Source: Diorhabda sublineata
Taxonomy: Eukaryota > Arthropoda > Insecta > Coleoptera > Chrysomelidae
Length of the DNA stretch: 64,000 bases
Reading direction: 5' to 3'
NCBI RefSeq assembly: GCF_026230105.1
Contig: NC_079478.1
Span: forward strand, 23,265,653-23,329,652
Shown here: positions 40,601 through 43,600 of the stretch, piece by piece
Layout of the letters: each line of letters opens with the position of its first letter
Numbering within the stretch: position 1 is the stretch's first letter
Notes under the pieces: generated by a model
What the model was told of the DNA's origin: nothing
What the model saw: only the letters and a program-made list of their open reading frames with translations
Databases searched by the model: none
Made by a program: the position numbers and the translations under genes

Positions 40601-43600
40601 TAAACCTCTCTCAAAGACTATATTAGTATTAATACTCATGTTTAGACTGTATAAACCATTACAACCAGATAAATAGTCATCGATTGGTGTAACTTAAGCA
40701 AGATCGCGATATATAATATAAAAGGCAGACAGGATGGCAACTTCCTCGTTTGTGATTCTTTCAATACACCATCCGCATAACGCTAGAGAAGTTTTTGTGT
40801 GTTTTGATCGCAATATTCGTTGGTCGGGACCAATCGTAGCACTCTATTATTATATACGAGAAAATTATTTTTGGAACGCTTGGTATATGATGTTTACGAT
40901 TTTGGTGAATTTATATTCATCGCAATTAATATTAAATAAAGTAAGCATCGATTATCGTTTTTTGCGGTTAGAGTCAAGGTTTCTTGTCGTTGTTTAAAGT
41001 TTTAATTCTAATTTCTGTTAATTTTCATCAAAACACATATTATCACCTTACACGTCGCCGTTATAGCTCTAGGAAGCACGTACATCGACCGTTATCACCT
41101 CTCTTTTTTCTTAACCCCGTATTTCAATTTTGTTGTTATCGCCTTACACGCACACCCCATCGGCCCACTTTGCACGTCACCTGAAAGAACAACAAGAATT
41201 TATAAATATGTCATGAAACATAATGTGTGCTTCTGATAATTGGACATAGAAATACCTGAAGAGAGAAAAGTAAATTCTAAGAAGAAACTAATTTATGAAT
41301 GAAGAAATATAGAACAAATATGAGCAATAAGAACAAAACCAATAATAATGTTAAATAGCTAGGACATACTAAGAGGATGCTTCGGCTTACATGCCATACC
41401 AATGAGATCAGTCGAGAAAGACGGGAAGCTAAAGAAAAAATCATGATACAGGATCTGACAATAAGTAGCCAAGAAGATAGGAGAGAAAAATAATTATATA
41501 AGAAATTGTGGAGAAACATAGTTCTACTTTCCAAAATAAGATAAAAAAGTCTAGAAAATAAATAATTATCCAAACTGTGACTCAATCGTCACAATGGTAT
41601 AGAGGTATTGTCTACCTTGTGTAAGTAACTACATCAAGAAAAATGTGGAAAAACAAATTCATTGTTTTTAAATCAGCAGTTAGTGCTACCTTAATGTAAG
41701 GCAGGAGCAGGACCAAGAGCTGACACAAAATAGACAATCGTCATCATCATGCCGTTTAATCTCTTGGATTATGGCTAGTGCTTTGGGGTGGATTACTCCC
41801 TTTGTTCTTTTGCTATAGCTTTTTGTTGGTCCTAGCATCATTTGTCAGTTTTCTCCATTCTTTTCTGTTTCTGCATTTAGCTTTCCAGTCAGTCTACTAT
41901 GTTTAGAATTCTAGTATCTTCTTTGATTCTTCTTCATGTATTTTTTGATATGCCTCTGCCTCTTGGCCTATCTCTGTAGGTTTCTTTCTAATGATGTGTC
42001 CTGCCTAATTTAGTCTTTGTGCTTTCACCTACCTTATTATATTTTCTTCTTACAGTTCTCTTCTATTTCTTTATTTTTCTTTAACCTTCTCTCCCCATCT
42101 CCTGTAATATGTAATCCGATTATAGTTCTCAACATTTTTCTCTCGATTATCTTCAGGTCTTCTTCCTTTTTATTTATGACAGTAGGTACCATGGCGTACG
42201 CAATCACTGGTCTGATTAATGTTTTATATATTTCTATTTTGTTCTTTCTACTAATATTCTTGCTTTTGAATAATTTTTCATTTTTTCCAAATGTTCGATA
42301 TCCTTTTTGTATTCCCTCTCCTATTCTTTTATCGTGACACTGTTACTCCTAGATATTTGAATGAGTTTCAAATACGTATTTCTGTGCCCTTAGGTGGTCC
42401 GTTCCTCTTTCGTCTTGTTTTGCTATCTTCATGTATTTGGTTTTTGGTTTATTTCTAGACCAATTTTCCTGCTACTGTTTTCAATTGTTTTATTACCTTT
42501 ATTAGTTCTTCTCTTATATCAGTCAATATTATTACTTTGTCTACGTATGCTACCGCTTGTATTTGGTTTGTCATAATATTTTTATTATTTAATTTTGCTT
42601 CTCTCATTACGTTCTATAAAATCATATTAAACAGGGATGGAGAGATCGAGAGACCTTGTTTGACTCCTCTTTATTCTTCTGTTAATGTTGCCAGAAATCT
42701 TACTTTGGCTTTCTTGTTTTGAAATGTAACTTTTATCAACATCTTCAATTTTCTGGGCACCTTTAGTGTTTCTAGATCTTCTGTCAGTTTTAGTCTATTT
42801 ATTGAGTCAAATGTGCTTCTATAATCTTTAGGTTTGTGTGTAGGTCTCTATTGTATTTCCATGTTTTTTGTATTATTAGGCCTATTGTGTGCTTTGATTG
42901 TGGATCGTCGTGATCTTTCAGTGTTCATCTTTCGCGTATGATTCGTTTTCTATTTAATAACTTGGCCAGTTTTTTATATTAGGAAGTCTTATTGCTGTAT
43001 AATTTTTACATTTCTCTTTATCGCCTTTTTTGTGTATTGGTATAATTACTCCAGTATTTCATTCATTTGGAATCTTGTTTTGTTTCCAGATTGTCTCGAT
43101 AAGTTGATGAATTTATTTTTTCATTCGTTCTCCGCCGTATTTAAACAGTTCAGCCTCTATTCTATCTTCTCCGGAGGCTTTTCCATTACGTAGATAGTAC
43201 TCTTTCCATATTTTCCCAATTATTCTAGGAACGTCTTATTATCATTTCTTCTTTTTGGTTTTAGTTTTGGGGTAGTGGTTTAATGTTTTACCTCTTCATA
43301 AAATTGTCTCAAATTTGTTTAATATCCCTCTTGGCCCTCTTTTTTAATTTCTTATTCAACCATTCGTTCTTTTTTCTTTTATATGTTATATTTGCTATGT
43401 TTCTTTGCCTCTTATAATCTCTTCTATTAATTCTTCTCTTTTATCGATCCAGTTCATTCTTACCCTGTTTTATTGCTTTCTGGCTTCTCCACACTCTTCT
43501 TCGTATAAGTCTTTGTTTGTATCCTTGAACGTTTTCTTTGTTAATACTTGTTTTTTACTCTCCATTTTTCAAAGCTTCTATCTTGTTGACCTCGTTTTGC

